64,000 nt of DNA from Methylobacterium aquaticum (GCF_016804325.1 NZ_CP043627.1:2741001-2805000), one strand, 5' to 3'. Shown: positions 7,434 through 16,423, counted from the first letter of the stretch. Numbers and translations: made by a program. Notes: a model not told the origin generated them from the letters alone.

Positions 7434-9689
7434 ATGAGCAGACGACATCCGATCCCGCCGGACCGGGGCGCCGCGCCCCACCCCGCCGGGGACGAGAACG
7501 GCCTGGCCGCGGGCCTCGCCGCGGGCACCGCCACCCGCGTGCTGGCGATGCGGCTGGTGATGCTGGGGGTTCTGGCGGTCTCGGCCCATCTCAGCGACGG
7601 CGTGCTGCATGCCGGCAGCCACTGGTTCATCCTTGGCGGCTACGCGGCGTCCTCGCTCTGGCTCGCCGCCACGGCGCGGCGACGCGACAGCGGGCGCCTG
7701 GCCTGGATCACGACGCTGCTCGACGCCGCGCTCGCGGCCTATATCGTGCTCGAATACATGATGGCGGCGGCGGAGGCCGCCGACGAGCCCGGCACCCTGG
7801 CGAGCCGCCTGCCGGCCTTCCTGCTGCTGCTCGAATCCGGCCTCACCCTGCGGCCGCGCCACACCGCGGTCTTCGCCGCCCTGGTGGCGGGGGTGTGGTC
7901 CGGGGCGCTCGGCCTCGGCCTCCTCCATCCCGGCCTCGGCCTGCCGCCGGCGGGGCCGAACGTCTTCGGGCTCCTCTCCTTCCTGGTGGCGGCCGCCTTC
8001 GTGATCGAGGGGTCGCTGCGCCTGCGCCGGGGTTTTGCCGCGATGCTGCGCCTGGAGCACGAGCGGGCGACGCTAGCGCGCTTCGTGCCGGCGGGGATCG
8101 ATCTCGTGCGGCGCGACGGGCCGACGGCGCTCCAGCCGCGGCACGCCTGCCTGCTCGCCCTCGACATCCGGGGCTTCTCGAGCCTGACCCGGCGCTGGGG
8201 CGAGGCCCGGGTGCTCGACTGGCTGCTGGCGTTCCGGGCGCTCGCCCACGGCGCGGTCACCGACCAGGGCGGCCTCGTCGACAAGTATGTCGGCGACGGG
8301 GTGCTGGCCCAGTTCGTCGACGGCACGCCGGCGGAGCAGGCGGCGGCGGCACTCGCCTGCGTGCGGGAGATCGAGGCGCGGGTGCGGCAGTTGAACGAGG
8401 CGAGAGGGCGTCAGGACCTGCCGCCGCTCGCCTTCACCGCCTCTCTCCATGCCGGCGAGGTGCTGGTGGGGGTGCTCGACGACGGGATGCGGGCCGAGTT
8501 CACGGTGCTCGGCCCGGCGATGAACGCGCTCGCCCGGGTCGAGGCCCGGGCCAAGCGCGAGAACCTGTCGGTCGCGGTCTCGAAGCGGGTGATGCGGCTC
8601 CTCGGCCCCGCCGCGCCGTCGGCCCGCCGCCTGCCGCGCCGACCGGGCGAGGAGGATTGCCCGGACCTGTTCGGCCTCGATCCCTCCCCGCCGGATCCCG
8701 CCCTCACACATTCCCCCTGCCCGTCCCCGCCCCGGCCTCGTGAGCGTCTCCAATCCATGACCGAATCGTCCAAGGCCGACTTCCGACGTGTCGCATTTCA
8801 CTCGCCGCCCCGGCCCCTGCGGGCCGACGGGACGCCGCGCCGGGTCGGCGTCGAGATCGAGTTCATGGGCCCCTCGGCCAGGGTCGCCGCCGCGGCGCTC
8901 TCTGCCGGCCTCGGCGGGCGCCTCGCCGAGGAGGACCCGCACGCCTTCCGGCTCGAGGGCACGGCGCTCGGCGACATCCGGGTCGAGCTCGACCTGCGCG
9001 CCGCCCATCCGCAGCGCCGGATGCCGGAACACGGGGCCGGTCCGGCACTGCCGGTCCGCGCCGCCGGGCGCTCGCTCGCCGCCCTCCTCGGCCCGGTGGT
9101 GCCGCGCGAGCTGATCACCGGCCCCCTCGCCTTCGACCGCCTGCCCGAGATCGACCGCCTCGCCGCCCTGCTGCACGGGGCCGGCGGGCGGGGGCGCGGG
9201 GCGGTGCTGCTTGGCTCGCTCGGGCTCCACTTCAACGTCGAGCCGCCGGACCTCGAAGCCGCCACCCTCACCGGGCTGCTGCGGGCCTATCTCCGCTCCG
9301 AGCCGGAGCTGCGCCGGGCCACCGCGGCGGGCGGGTTCCTGGCCGCCCGGGGCCTGCCGCCGGCCTTCCCCGCCGCTTACGCCGCCCGGGTGCTCGATCC
9401 CGGCTACCGGCCCGACCTCGACGGCTTCGCCCGCGATTATCTTACCGCCAACCCGACCCGCCACCGCGGCCTCGACCTCCTGCCGCTCCTCGCCCATCGC
9501 GACGAGGACGGCGTCCGGGCGGCCCTGCCGCCGGACGAAAAGGTGAGCCCGCGGCCCGTGCTGCATTACCGGATGCCGCAGGCACATGTGGGCTTGCCGG
9601 GCTGGAGCCTGGCGCCGGCCTGGAATCTGTGGGTGGGGGTGGAGGAGATGGCGGAGGGCGGGACCGAGCGGGCGGCGGGATCGGCTTGA
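7434..9689 (+). CDS. Membrane class III cyclase read in frame into an amidoligase domain
   Basis: One uninterrupted frame encodes two parts. Residues 1 to about 200 hold about five hydrophobic segments. Residues 220-410 form a class III adenylate/guanylate cyclase domain with the metal-binding LALDIRGFSSL and VDKYVGDGV motifs. From about residue 441 a second domain begins (ATG at 8757) with RRVGVEIEFMG, the opening strand of the amidoligase-2 family, an ATP-dependent carboxylate-amine ligase of the glutamine-synthetase fold. The linker is proline-rich (PSPPDPALTHSPCPSPPRP). No ribosome site precedes 8757, although separate genes remain possible if a base was lost. The cyclase would make a cyclic nucleotide at the membrane; the amidoligase substrate is unknown. 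Confidence 0.75.
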   Translation: MSRRHPIPPDRGAAPHPAGDENGLAAGLAAGTATRVLAMRLVMLGVLAVSAHLSDGVLHAGSHWFILGGYAASSLWLAATARRRDSGRLAWITTLLDAALAAYIVLEYMMAAAEAADEPGTLASRLPAFLLLLESGLTLRPRHTAVFAALVAGVWSGALGLGLLHPGLGLPPAGPNVFGLLSFLVAAAFVIEGSLRLRRGFAAMLRLEHERATLARFVPAGIDLVRRDGPTALQPRHACLLALDIRGFSSLTRRWGEARVLDWLLAFRALAHGAVTDQGGLVDKYVGDGVLAQFVDGTPAEQAAAALACVREIEARVRQLNEARGRQDLPPLAFTASLHAGEVLVGVLDDGMRAEFTVLGPAMNALARVEARAKRENLSVAVSKRVMRLLGPAAPSARRLPRRPGEEDCPDLFGLDPSPPDPALTHSPCPSPPRPRERLQSMTESSKADFRRVAFHSPPRPLRADGTPRRVGVEIEFMGPSARVAAAALSAGLGGRLAEEDPHAFRLEGTALGDIRVELDLRAAHPQRRMPEHGAGPALPVRAAGRSLAALLGPVVPRELITGPLAFDRLPEIDRLAALLHGAGGRGRGAVLLGSLGLHFNVEPPDLEAATLTGLLRAYLRSEPELRRATAAGGFLAARGLPPAFPAAYAARVLDPGYRPDLDGFARDYLTANPTRHRGLDLLPLLAHRDEDGVRAALPPDEKVSPRPVLHYRMPQAHVGLPGWSLAPAWNLWVGVEEMAEGGTERAAGSA

Positions 9690-9721
9690 GCGGGCGGAAA
9701 ATCCCGCTTAACCTGTCGGCG

Positions 9722-9772
9722 ATGACCGAGAGCCGCTCCCCCCGCACGACCACTTGGTGGCGCTTCCTTTAG
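9722..9772 (+). CDS. Trp leader peptide (16 aa, tandem Trp codons)
   Basis: A 16-codon open frame ([16 protein letters not shown]) ends in TAG at 9770. Codons 12 and 13 are both TGG, the arrangement found in tryptophan attenuator peptides. There is no clear ribosome site; a TTGAGC at 9686 at promoter distance would put transcription close to the ATG, so translation may be leaderless, as reported for the Sinorhizobium trpL peptide. It lies 116 bp upstream of a tryptophanyl-tRNA synthetase gene, which is the gene one would expect scarce charged tRNA-Trp to induce. Seen: the codons and position. Inferred: the attenuation function. Confidence 0.7.
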   Translation: MTESRSPRTTTWWRFL

Positions 9773-9830
9773 GGAAGCGGCCCGTCGTCATTCTCGTCAC
9801 GACCGATGCCGCCGTCCGGTGGGCACGGTC
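9761..9830 (+). promoter_or_regulatory. Candidate transcription attenuator with alternative hairpins
   Basis: Three stems follow the tandem Trp codons. Stem A pairs CGCTTCC 9761-9767 with GGAAGCG 9773-9779 across the leader stop codon. Stem B pairs GTCGT 9784-9788 with ACGAC 9799-9803. Stem C pairs GACCG plus TGCC (9801-9810) with GGCA plus CGGTC (9822-9830). B and C share 9801-9803, so they exclude each other. A ribosome stalled on the Trp codons would cover A. No long T tract follows C (GTTCTTCC), so its strength as a terminator is uncertain. Confidence 0.55.
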
Positions 9831-9888
9831 GTTCTTCCGATTTCCGGCACCCTTCGGCACGGCGGCCTTCCTCCGGAAAGAGCCTGCC

Positions 9889-10905
9889 ATGTCCATCGAA
9901 ACGTCGTCCCGGCCCGTCATCCTCACCGGCGACCGCACCACCGGTCCCCTGCATCTCGGCCATTATGCCGGCTCGCTGCGCAACCGCGTGGCGTTGCAGC
10001 ACGGCCATCGCCAGTACCTGCTGCTCGCCGACGCGCAGGCGCTGACCGACAACGCCCACGATCCGGCCCGCATCGCCCGCAACGTGATCGAGGTCGCCAC
10101 CGACTATCTGGCGGTCGGCATCGATCCGGCGGTGACCACGATCTGCGTGCAATCGGCCCTGCCGGCCTTGGCCGAACTGACCCTGCTCTACCTGAACCTC
10201 GTCACGGTGGCCCGGCTGGAGCGCAACCCGACGATCAAGGACGAGATCCAGGCCCGCGGCTTCGGCCGCGACATCCCGGCGGGCTTCCTGTGCTACCCCG
10301 CCGCCCAGGCCGCCGACATCACGGCGTTCCGGGCCACCCTGGTGCCGGTGGGCGAGGACCAGGCGCCCCTGATCGAGCAGACCAACGAGATCGTCCGCCG
10401 CCTCAACCGGCAGGTGGGCTACGACCTCCTGCCCGAGGCTAGGTCGCTGATCCCGGAGATCGGGCGGCTGCCGGGCGCCGACGGACGGGCGAAGATGAGC
10501 AAGTCGGGCGGCAACGCGCTGCCGCTCTCGGCCTCGGAGCCCGAGATCGCGGCTTTCGTGCAGCGGATGTACACCGATCCCGGCCATCTGCGCGCCTCCG
10601 ATCCGGGCCGGGTCGAGGGCAACGTGGTCTTCACCTATCTCGACGCCTTCGACCCCGACCCGGAGGCGGTCGCAGGCCTGAAGGCCGATTACCGGCGCGG
10701 CGGCCTCGGCGATTCCGTACTCAAGGCCCGGCTCACGGGCGTGCTGCGCGACCTCCTCGGGCCGATCCGCGAGCGGCGAGCCGAGATCGCCCGCGATCCC
10801 GATCATGTCATGGACGTGCTGCGCACCGGCACGGCGCGGGCGAAGGATCTCACGGCGGCGACCCGGGACGCGGTCAAGGACGCCCTCGGGCTGTTCCGTC
10901 TCTGA
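9889..10905 (+). CDS. trpS: Tryptophanyl-tRNA synthetase
   Basis: This 338-residue class I synthetase charges tRNA-Trp. The HIGH-equivalent is LHLGHYAGS near residue 20, and the KMSKS loop is intact ([10 protein letters not shown]). ATG 9889 is chosen because GGAAAG lies upstream and the family sequence starts there ([16 protein letters not shown]). The preceding leader peptide and hairpins suggest control by tryptophan charging. Inducible, attenuated TrpRS genes are typically auxiliary copies, such as the indolmycin-resistant enzyme of Streptomyces, so this may be a second TrpRS, but a genome-wide check is needed to know. The function is secure. Confidence 0.92.
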   Translation: MSIETSSRPVILTGDRTTGPLHLGHYAGSLRNRVALQHGHRQYLLLADAQALTDNAHDPARIARNVIEVATDYLAVGIDPAVTTICVQSALPALAELTLLYLNLVTVARLERNPTIKDEIQARGFGRDIPAGFLCYPAAQAADITAFRATLVPVGEDQAPLIEQTNEIVRRLNRQVGYDLLPEARSLIPEIGRLPGADGRAKMSKSGGNALPLSASEPEIAAFVQRMYTDPGHLRASDPGRVEGNVVFTYLDAFDPDPEAVAGLKADYRRGGLGDSVLKARLTGVLRDLLGPIRERRAEIARDPDHVMDVLRTGTARAKDLTAATRDAVKDALGLFRL

Positions 10906-10944
10906 ACATCGGCTGTTTCGCTCAAGAGAATCGACACCCACCGG

Positions 10945-10980
10945 GTCATTCCGGGCTCCGCTTCGCGGCCCCGGAATGAC
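10945..10980. repeat. 36-bp dispersed palindrome (solo copy)
   Basis: GTCATTCCGGG and its reverse complement flank a TCCGC..GCGG inner stem, giving a nearly perfect palindrome. The same ends bound the longer elements at 20992, 39683, 56144 and 63031; here only a single hairpin unit is present. It sits 40 bp after the trpS stop and could serve as its transcription terminator. Confidence 0.8.
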
Positions 10981-11103
10981 GATGGAGGATTTTCCCTCCC
11001 TTGCGCAAACCTGGCGGGCACCGCACCTTCCATGCACAGCCGCAAGCCCATCCTTGCGCGGCTGCGCATTTCAAACCCGCCCCGCCCCCTCCATCTTGTC
11101 CCC

Positions 11104-12129
11104 ATGACACAGACCCTGCAATTCGGCCTCGACACGTTCGGGGATGTCACCGCCCGCGACGGCGAGTTCCTGTCCCACGGAGAGGTCCTCCGCGACGTCG
11201 TCGAGGAAGGGATCCTGGCCGACCGGGTCGGGCTCGACTTCTTCGGCATCGGCGAGCACCACCGCGAGGATTTTTCGGTCTCCTCGCCCGAGATGGTGCT
11301 GGCGGCGATCGCGGCGCGCACCGCGCGCATCCGCCTCGGCTCGGCCGTGACGGTGCTCAGCTCCGACGATCCGGTCCGGGTCTACCAGCGCTTCTCGACC
11401 CTGCAGGGGCTGTCGAACGGCCGCGCCGAGGTCATCCTCGGCCGCGGCTCGTTCACCGAATCGTTCCCGCTCTTCGGCTACCCCCTCGACCAGTACGAGA
11501 CCCTGTTCGAGGAGAAGCTGGAGCTGTTCGCCGCACTCCTCGCCGGCGGGCCGGTGACCTGGCGGGGCACCACCCGGGCGCCGCTCGAGAACCAGTCGGT
11601 CTTCCCGACCCCGGAGACGCCGCCCACGACCTGGATCGGCGTCGGCGGCAGCCCGAACTCGGTGGTGCGGGCGGTCCATCACGACCTGCCGCTGATGCTC
11701 GCCATCATCGGCGGCGAGCCGCAGCGCTTCCGGCCTTACGTCGATCTCTACCACCGGGCCTGCGCCCAGCTCGGCCGCACGGTCAGGCCGATCGGCGTCC
11801 ATTCCCCGGGCTATGTCGGCGAGACGGATGCGGGCGCGCGGGAGGAGTTCTTCGCCGACTACAAGCGCATGCGCGACCGCATCGGCGCCGAGCGCGGCTG
11901 GCCGCCGATGACGCGCCAGGAATTCGACCGCGAGGCCGATCACGGCTCGCTCTACATCGGCGGGCCGGAGACGGTGGCGAAAAAAATCGCCGCGACGGTG
12001 AAGGGGCTCGGCCTCGGCCGGTTCCAGCTCAAGTACAGCGCCGGCCCGCTGCCGCACGAGCGCTCGATGCGCTCGATCGAGCTCTACGGCACCAAGGTGG
12101 CGCCGATGGTGCGGGAGATGCTGGCGTAG
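11104..12129 (+). CDS. LLM-class flavin-dependent oxidoreductase
   Basis: This 341-residue luciferase-like (bacterial luciferase-fold) monooxygenase would use reduced FMN to oxidise a small organic substrate. Family features include the opening FGLDTFGDV, FFGIGEHH after the second strand, GSAVTVLSSDDPVRVYQ in the flavin site, and the C-terminal GGPETVAKKI motif. ATG 11104 begins directly at the conserved strand; the upstream frame to 11032 is not family-like. The gene stands alone between trpS and a pair of hairpins. The substrate cannot be read from sequence; related proteins are annotated only as putative oxidoreductases. Confidence 0.85.
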   Translation: MTQTLQFGLDTFGDVTARDGEFLSHGEVLRDVVEEGILADRVGLDFFGIGEHHREDFSVSSPEMVLAAIAARTARIRLGSAVTVLSSDDPVRVYQRFSTLQGLSNGRAEVILGRGSFTESFPLFGYPLDQYETLFEEKLELFAALLAGGPVTWRGTTRAPLENQSVFPTPETPPTTWIGVGGSPNSVVRAVHHDLPLMLAIIGGEPQRFRPYVDLYHRACAQLGRTVRPIGVHSPGYVGETDAGAREEFFADYKRMRDRIGAERGWPPMTRQEFDREADHGSLYIGGPETVAKKIAATVKGLGLGRFQLKYSAGPLPHERSMRSIELYGTKVAPMVREMLA

Positions 12130-12160
12130 TTTTTCGGGGGCGCAGGGCGGCGGGGGCTTC

Positions 12161-12214
12161 GGCACGTGTCCCATGACACGTGCCAAGGCTCACGTGTCAT
12201 GGGACAGGTGAGCC
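12161..12214. repeat. Two back-to-back hairpins sharing a core
   Basis: GGCACGTGTC-CCAT-GACACGTGCC (12161-12184) is a perfect 10-bp stem with a 4-nt loop. A second stem follows (12187-12214), GGCTCAC..GTGAGCC with an inner TGTC-ATGG-GACA. Both contain CACGTGTC-like cores in opposite orientation. The pair lies between the LLM gene and the phosphoesterase gene, about 35 bp before its ribosome site. It could be a terminator or an operator. Confidence 0.6.
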
Positions 12215-12250
12215 GGCATCGGCGCGCCGCGCGACCACAGGAGACCCGCC

Positions 12251-13375
12251 ATCTTCCACCTCATCTTCGCGACGCCGTGCGCCTACGTGATCGCCCGCTG
12301 GCTCGTGCCCCTCGGGCTGCCGCTGCCCGCCAAGGGCGTCGTCGCCCTGCTGCTGCTCCTCGCCTCGCAGTTCCACCTCTGGAACCGGCTCTCCTCCGGC
12401 TCGGTCTTCGCGCCCGAATTCCCCCGGGTCGTCGTGCTGCTCTTCAACTGGGCCTTCGGGGCGATCGCGCTGCTGGCCGTGCTCCAGATCGCGCTCGATC
12501 TCGGCGCCCTGGGAAGCGCCCTGCTGCGCCGGAGCGTGGTGACCATCCCGGACGGGGTCCGGTTCGGAGCGGCCGGGCTCGCGGGCCTGCTCGCCGCAAT
12601 CGGCGTCGCCCAGGCCGTGCGGGTGCCGCCGGTCCGGGACGTCGCGGTGGCGATCCCCGGCCTGCCGCCCGCCTTCGAGGGCTACCGGCTGCTCCAGCTC
12701 ACCGACCTGCATCTCAGCCGCCTGTTCCCCGCCCCCTGGGCCCGGGCCGTGGTGGCGCGCGCCAACGGGGCGGGTGCCGACCTGATCGTCGTCACCGGCG
12801 ACTTCATCGACGGCTCGGTGGCAATGCGCCGGGACGACGTCGCGCCGCTCGCCGACCTGCGGGCGCCGGACGGGGTTTTCGCGATCCCCGGCAACCACGA
12901 ATACTTCTTCGATTACCCGGCCTGGATGCGCCACCTCGCCGGCCTCGGTCTCACGATGCTGCCGAACGCCCATACCGTGCTGACCCGCGGCGAGGCCCGC
13001 CTGGTGCTCGCCGGCGTCACCGATGCCTCGGCCCCGGCCTCGGCTGAGGCCGGCCCCGACCTCGCGGCGGCGCTTGAGGGCGCCCCCTCCGGCGCGCCGG
13101 TCCTGCTCCTCGACCACCAGCCGCGGGCCGCGAAGCGGGCGGCGGCCCGGGGCGTCGCGCTCCAGCTCTCCGGACACACCCATGGCGGCATGATCCTCGG
13201 CCTCGACCGGCTGGTGGCGCGGGGCAACAACGGCTTCGTGTCGGGCCGCTACGAGGTCGCCGGCATGGTTCTCTATGTCGGCAACGGCACCGGGATCTGG
13301 CCGGGCTTCGCCCTCCGGCTCGGCCGCCCCTCCGAGATGACCCGCTTCACCCTGCGGGCCGGCGGCCCGGGCTGA
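12251..13375 (+). CDS. Membrane-anchored metallophosphoesterase, apparent ATC start
   Basis: This is a calcineurin-like phosphoesterase of the YkuE/YaeI type. About four hydrophobic helices occupy residues 1-115. The dimetal site follows, with LTDLHLS, VTGDFIDGS, IPGNHEYF and GHTHGG. No ATG or TTG exists at the expected start. AGGAGA at 12239-12244 sits six bases before ATC at 12251, and the frame from there (IFHLIFATPCAYVIARW) reads as a natural first helix. The nearest standard start is GTG 12287, which lacks a ribosome site and would cut this helix. Either ATC is used as a rare start or an ATG was lost. Members act on lipids such as UDP-diacylglucosamine or on phosphoproteins; this substrate is unknown. 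Confidence 0.78.
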   Translation: MFHLIFATPCAYVIARWLVPLGLPLPAKGVVALLLLLASQFHLWNRLSSGSVFAPEFPRVVVLLFNWAFGAIALLAVLQIALDLGALGSALLRRSVVTIPDGVRFGAAGLAGLLAAIGVAQAVRVPPVRDVAVAIPGLPPAFEGYRLLQLTDLHLSRLFPAPWARAVVARANGAGADLIVVTGDFIDGSVAMRRDDVAPLADLRAPDGVFAIPGNHEYFFDYPAWMRHLAGLGLTMLPNAHTVLTRGEARLVLAGVTDASAPASAEAGPDLAAALEGAPSGAPVLLLDHQPRAAKRAAARGVALQLSGHTHGGMILGLDRLVARGNNGFVSGRYEVAGMVLYVGNGTGIWPGFALRLGRPSEMTRFTLRAGGPG

Positions 13376-13511
13376 GCGCCGGCGACCGGGGCGACCTGCC
13401 CCCGCGGAACCGGTCCGGGCGGCGCGCGGTTCCCGCACGGCCCGGGCGCCCCGCTCGGGCCCCGGATGCCGACATGCCCCATTCCCACGCTCTTCCCGAC
13501 CGGTGCACCGC

Positions 13512-14222
13512 ATGACGAGCGCGGTCGTCGTCGGCGCCTCGGGCGGCCTCGGCCGCGCCCTCGTCGCGTCCCTCGCCGCGGGCGGGGCGCACGAGACCGT
13601 GTTCGCCCTCTCGCGATCGGGGGCGCCCCAGCCGGGGCCCGTGCGGTCGCTCCCCGTCGACGTCACCGACGAGGCTTCCGTCGCGGCGGCGGCGCAGGCC
13701 ATCGGGGCGGCCGGGCCGGTGGGGCTCGTCCTCGTCGCCAGCGGCATCCTGCACGGGCCGGGCGTCGCCCCCGAGAAGGCGCTCAAGGCCCTCGACCCGG
13801 CCGCGATGGCCGCCGTGATGGCCGTCAACGCGATCGGCCCGGCCCTGGTGGCCAAGCACCTCTTGGCCCTGATGCCGCGCAAGGAGCGGAGCGTCTTCGC
13901 CGCCCTCTCGGCCCGGGTCGGCTCGATCGGCGACAACCGCCTGGGGGGCTGGTACGCCTACCGGGCCTCGAAGGCGGCGCTGAACCAGGTGCTGCGCACG
14001 CTGGCCGTCGAGACCGCCCGCACCCATCCGGCGCTGATCGTGGCGGGGCTGCATCCCGGCACCGTGCGGACGGCCCTGTCGCGGCCGTTCCGCCCGGATC
14101 CGGGCCCCGGCCTGTTCTCGCCGGAGGAGAGCGCGGCCCATCTCCTGCGGGTCCTCGACGGGCTGCGGATCGGGGATTCCGGCGGCGTGTTCGCCTGGGA
14201 CGGGCAGCCGATCCCGCCCTGA
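13512..14222 (+). CDS. Short-chain dehydrogenase/reductase
   Basis: This 236-residue Rossmann-fold SDR has the cofactor motif VVVGASGGLGRAL near residue 5, an N-A-I-G segment in the central helix and the catalytic YAYRASK pair (Tyr and Lys), with the preceding serine in ALSARVGSIGD. The compact length and the final FAWDGQPIPP resemble the CsgA/C-factor-like subgroup. ATG 13512 is preferred over GTG 13503 because the Rossmann strand begins there. The gene is monocistronic by spacing (about 280 bp to the protease gene). Cofactor choice (NADP or NAD) and substrate are not determined. Confidence 0.85.
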   Translation: MTSAVVVGASGGLGRALVASLAAGGAHETVFALSRSGAPQPGPVRSLPVDVTDEASVAAAAQAIGAAGPVGLVLVASGILHGPGVAPEKALKALDPAAMAAVMAVNAIGPALVAKHLLALMPRKERSVFAALSARVGSIGDNRLGGWYAYRASKAALNQVLRTLAVETARTHPALIVAGLHPGTVRTALSRPFRPDPGPGLFSPEESAAHLLRVLDGLRIGDSGGVFAWDGQPIPP

Positions 14223-14503
14223 TCCCTGCCGCTCCCCACCGGACGGATCCCCGAGACCGCGCGGCCGGGGCCTGTGGCGGACGGAACACAGGCGGGACCC
14301 GAATGCACAGGTCCCCGCGGTGCGAGACGCGGAGGCCAGTTTTTGAGACGGAGCCTCTCAACGATTTTTTCGGCCGTGTGATAGCAGAAGCGAAGTGGAA
14401 GCCGCCGGACGGCTTCGGGCGACCCAGCGGATCCTGGGTTTCGCCGCAATGCACACACCGATCTCAGCCGATCTAAGCCGAAAAGTCGAAGAGGGGGCAA
14501 GTG

Positions 14504-16423
14504 ATGGCGAACGCCACGGGGATGACGCGGGAGCAGGAAGTCACGTACCTGTCGGGCGTCAATGCGGACGGCACCCTCGCGGGCACCGCCTACGCCACGT
14601 ACAAGGGCGACACGCCGGACACCTACGACACGGCGTCGTCCCAGTTCCACTGGGGCGCGGTCAACGCGGCCGGGACTGCCGGCGGCACCCTGAACTACAT
14701 GTTCGATCCGGCCGCGAACTGGACCGCGACCGAGCAGGCGGCGCTGGCGGGCAGCCTGAACCTGTGGTCCGCCGTCGCGAACATCTCCTTCAAGCAGACG
14801 ACCTCGGAGGACGACGCCAATATCGGGTTCACCCGGAACGCCGAGGGCAAGGCCTACGCGGAATCGGCCTCGACGCCGCACCCGGTCGGCACCAGCGTGA
14901 TCACGCCGCCCGTCGGAGGCCAGGCGAAGGTCTCGATGGATATCGGCGAGACCGCGCGGGCGACCGGCAAGCACGGGTCGCTCAACGACTTCCAGGCCGG
15001 CGGCTCCGGCTACGGCGCCGGCACGACCGTGCACGAGGTCGGGCACGCGCTCGGGCTCGGCCATGGCGGTCCCTACAACAACACCAACACCCTGAGCCAG
15101 CAATACGGGCCCTACGACAACGAAGTCTCGACGCTGATGTCGTACTTCAACCCGCACAATCCGGTGAAGTACGACAGCCCGATCACCGGGACCAACTGGA
15201 CCACCCCGGACGGGACCAACCACTACGCGGCCACCTGGATGCCGGTGGACATCGACGCGATCCAGCGTCTATACGGCGCCCAGACCAGCGGCCCGCTGAA
15301 CCAGGCCCAGACCTTCGGCTACAACACCACCATCACCGGCAGCCTGAAGCCGTATTTCGACTTCACCGTCAACACCAAGCCGGTCCTGACCCTCTACAAC
15401 ACCGCCACGAGCGGCAACGCCCTCGACCTCTCCCAGAGCAGCGAGACCGCGACCGTCAACCTCAACGCGGGCACCTACAGCAGTGCCTTCGGGATGACCA
15501 ACAACATCGCGATCTACGACACGACCTACATCCAGAGGCTCGCCTGCGGCGCGGGCAACGACGTCTGCACGGTCAACCTGGCCAAGGACAACACGATCGA
15601 CGGCGGGGCCGGCACCAACACCGCGGTCTTCTCCGGCAACCGGGCCGACTACACCATCGCCCAGGCCAACGGCGCGACGATCGTGACGCGCACCGCGAGC
15701 GCGAGCCTCGCCACGCGGCCGACCGGGGTCACCGACACGCTGACCAACTTCCAGACCCTGCGCTTCGACGACCAGGCCGTCGCGGTCTGCTTCACGACCG
15801 GCACCCGCCTGCGCACGGCCCGCGGCGAGGTCGCGGTCGAGGATCTGCAGGTCGGCGACCGGGCGGTGACCGCCTCCGGCGCCCTGCGGCCGGTCACCTG
15901 GATCGGGCATCGCGACCTCGATGGACGCGGCCGGACCCTGCCGGCCTCCCAGCAGCCGGTCCGCCTGCGGGCCGGCGCCTTCGGGCCGGGCCTGCCCGCC
16001 CGGGATCTCCGCCTCTCGCCCGGCCATCCGGTCCTGGTCGGGGCCGATGCCGACGGCGCGGGCGGCCATCTCGTACCGGTGATGTGCCTGATCAACGGCA
16101 CCAGCATCGTCCGCGAGCTGGTCTCGTCGGTCACCTACTGGCATGTCGAACTCGACGCCCACGACATCCTGCTCGCCGAGGGCCTTCCGGCCGAGAGCTA
16201 CCTCGACTGGGGCGACCGTCCGTTCTTCTCGGAGGGCTCCGACCACGCGCTCCACAACCCCGACTTCGTCGTGCCGGGCCTCTCCGCCCGCTGCCGGCCG
16301 GTCGCGGTCGATGGTCCGGTGGTCGAGGCCGAGCGGGCGCGCCTCTCGGGCGTGTTCGCCGCCGCACTCGGCGCCGCTTGCGCCTGGGACGCGCCCGAGC
16401 GCTACGACTGGCTCGCGGCGTGA
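14504..16423 (+). CDS. M10 serralysin-like metalloprotease fused to a Hint domain
   Basis: This 639-residue protein begins with a metzincin catalytic domain. The zinc motif HEVGHALGLGH spans residues 177-187 and the Met-turn TLMSYF surrounds Met212, as in serralysins. Residues 270-425 resemble the serralysin C-terminal region, with a GAGNDVCTVNL / DGGAGTNTAVF repeat-like stretch. At Cys429 a Hint (hedgehog/intein) domain starts (CFTTGTRLRTARGEV), containing the conserved LSPGHPVL block. There is no Sec signal peptide, so type I export via the C-terminus is likely. ATG 14504 follows GAGGGGG at good spacing. The Hint part could cleave itself from the protease; no extein follows. A methyltransferase gene starts 26 bp later. 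Confidence 0.87.
   Translation: MANATGMTREQEVTYLSGVNADGTLAGTAYATYKGDTPDTYDTASSQFHWGAVNAAGTAGGTLNYMFDPAANWTATEQAALAGSLNLWSAVANISFKQTTSEDDANIGFTRNAEGKAYAESASTPHPVGTSVITPPVGGQAKVSMDIGETARATGKHGSLNDFQAGGSGYGAGTTVHEVGHALGLGHGGPYNNTNTLSQQYGPYDNEVSTLMSYFNPHNPVKYDSPITGTNWTTPDGTNHYAATWMPVDIDAIQRLYGAQTSGPLNQAQTFGYNTTITGSLKPYFDFTVNTKPVLTLYNTATSGNALDLSQSSETATVNLNAGTYSSAFGMTNNIAIYDTTYIQRLACGAGNDVCTVNLAKDNTIDGGAGTNTAVFSGNRADYTIAQANGATIVTRTASASLATRPTGVTDTLTNFQTLRFDDQAVAVCFTTGTRLRTARGEVAVEDLQVGDRAVTASGALRPVTWIGHRDLDGRGRTLPASQQPVRLRAGAFGPGLPARDLRLSPGHPVLVGADADGAGGHLVPVMCLINGTSIVRELVSSVTYWHVELDAHDILLAEGLPAESYLDWGDRPFFSEGSDHALHNPDFVVPGLSARCRPVAVDGPVVEAERARLSGVFAAALGAACAWDAPERYDWLAA

Noticed and set aside
5319..8060. 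Open reading frame of 913 codons on the minus strand
   Set aside because: It overlaps the esterase, the ribbon-helix-helix gene and the cyclase. Its sequence is Arg/Ala/Gly/Pro-rich without domains, a shadow typical of high-GC DNA.
9754..9888. N-terminal extension of TrpRS from GTG 9754
   Set aside because: It would read across the leader hairpins, is not family-like and has no ribosome site; ATG 9889 does.
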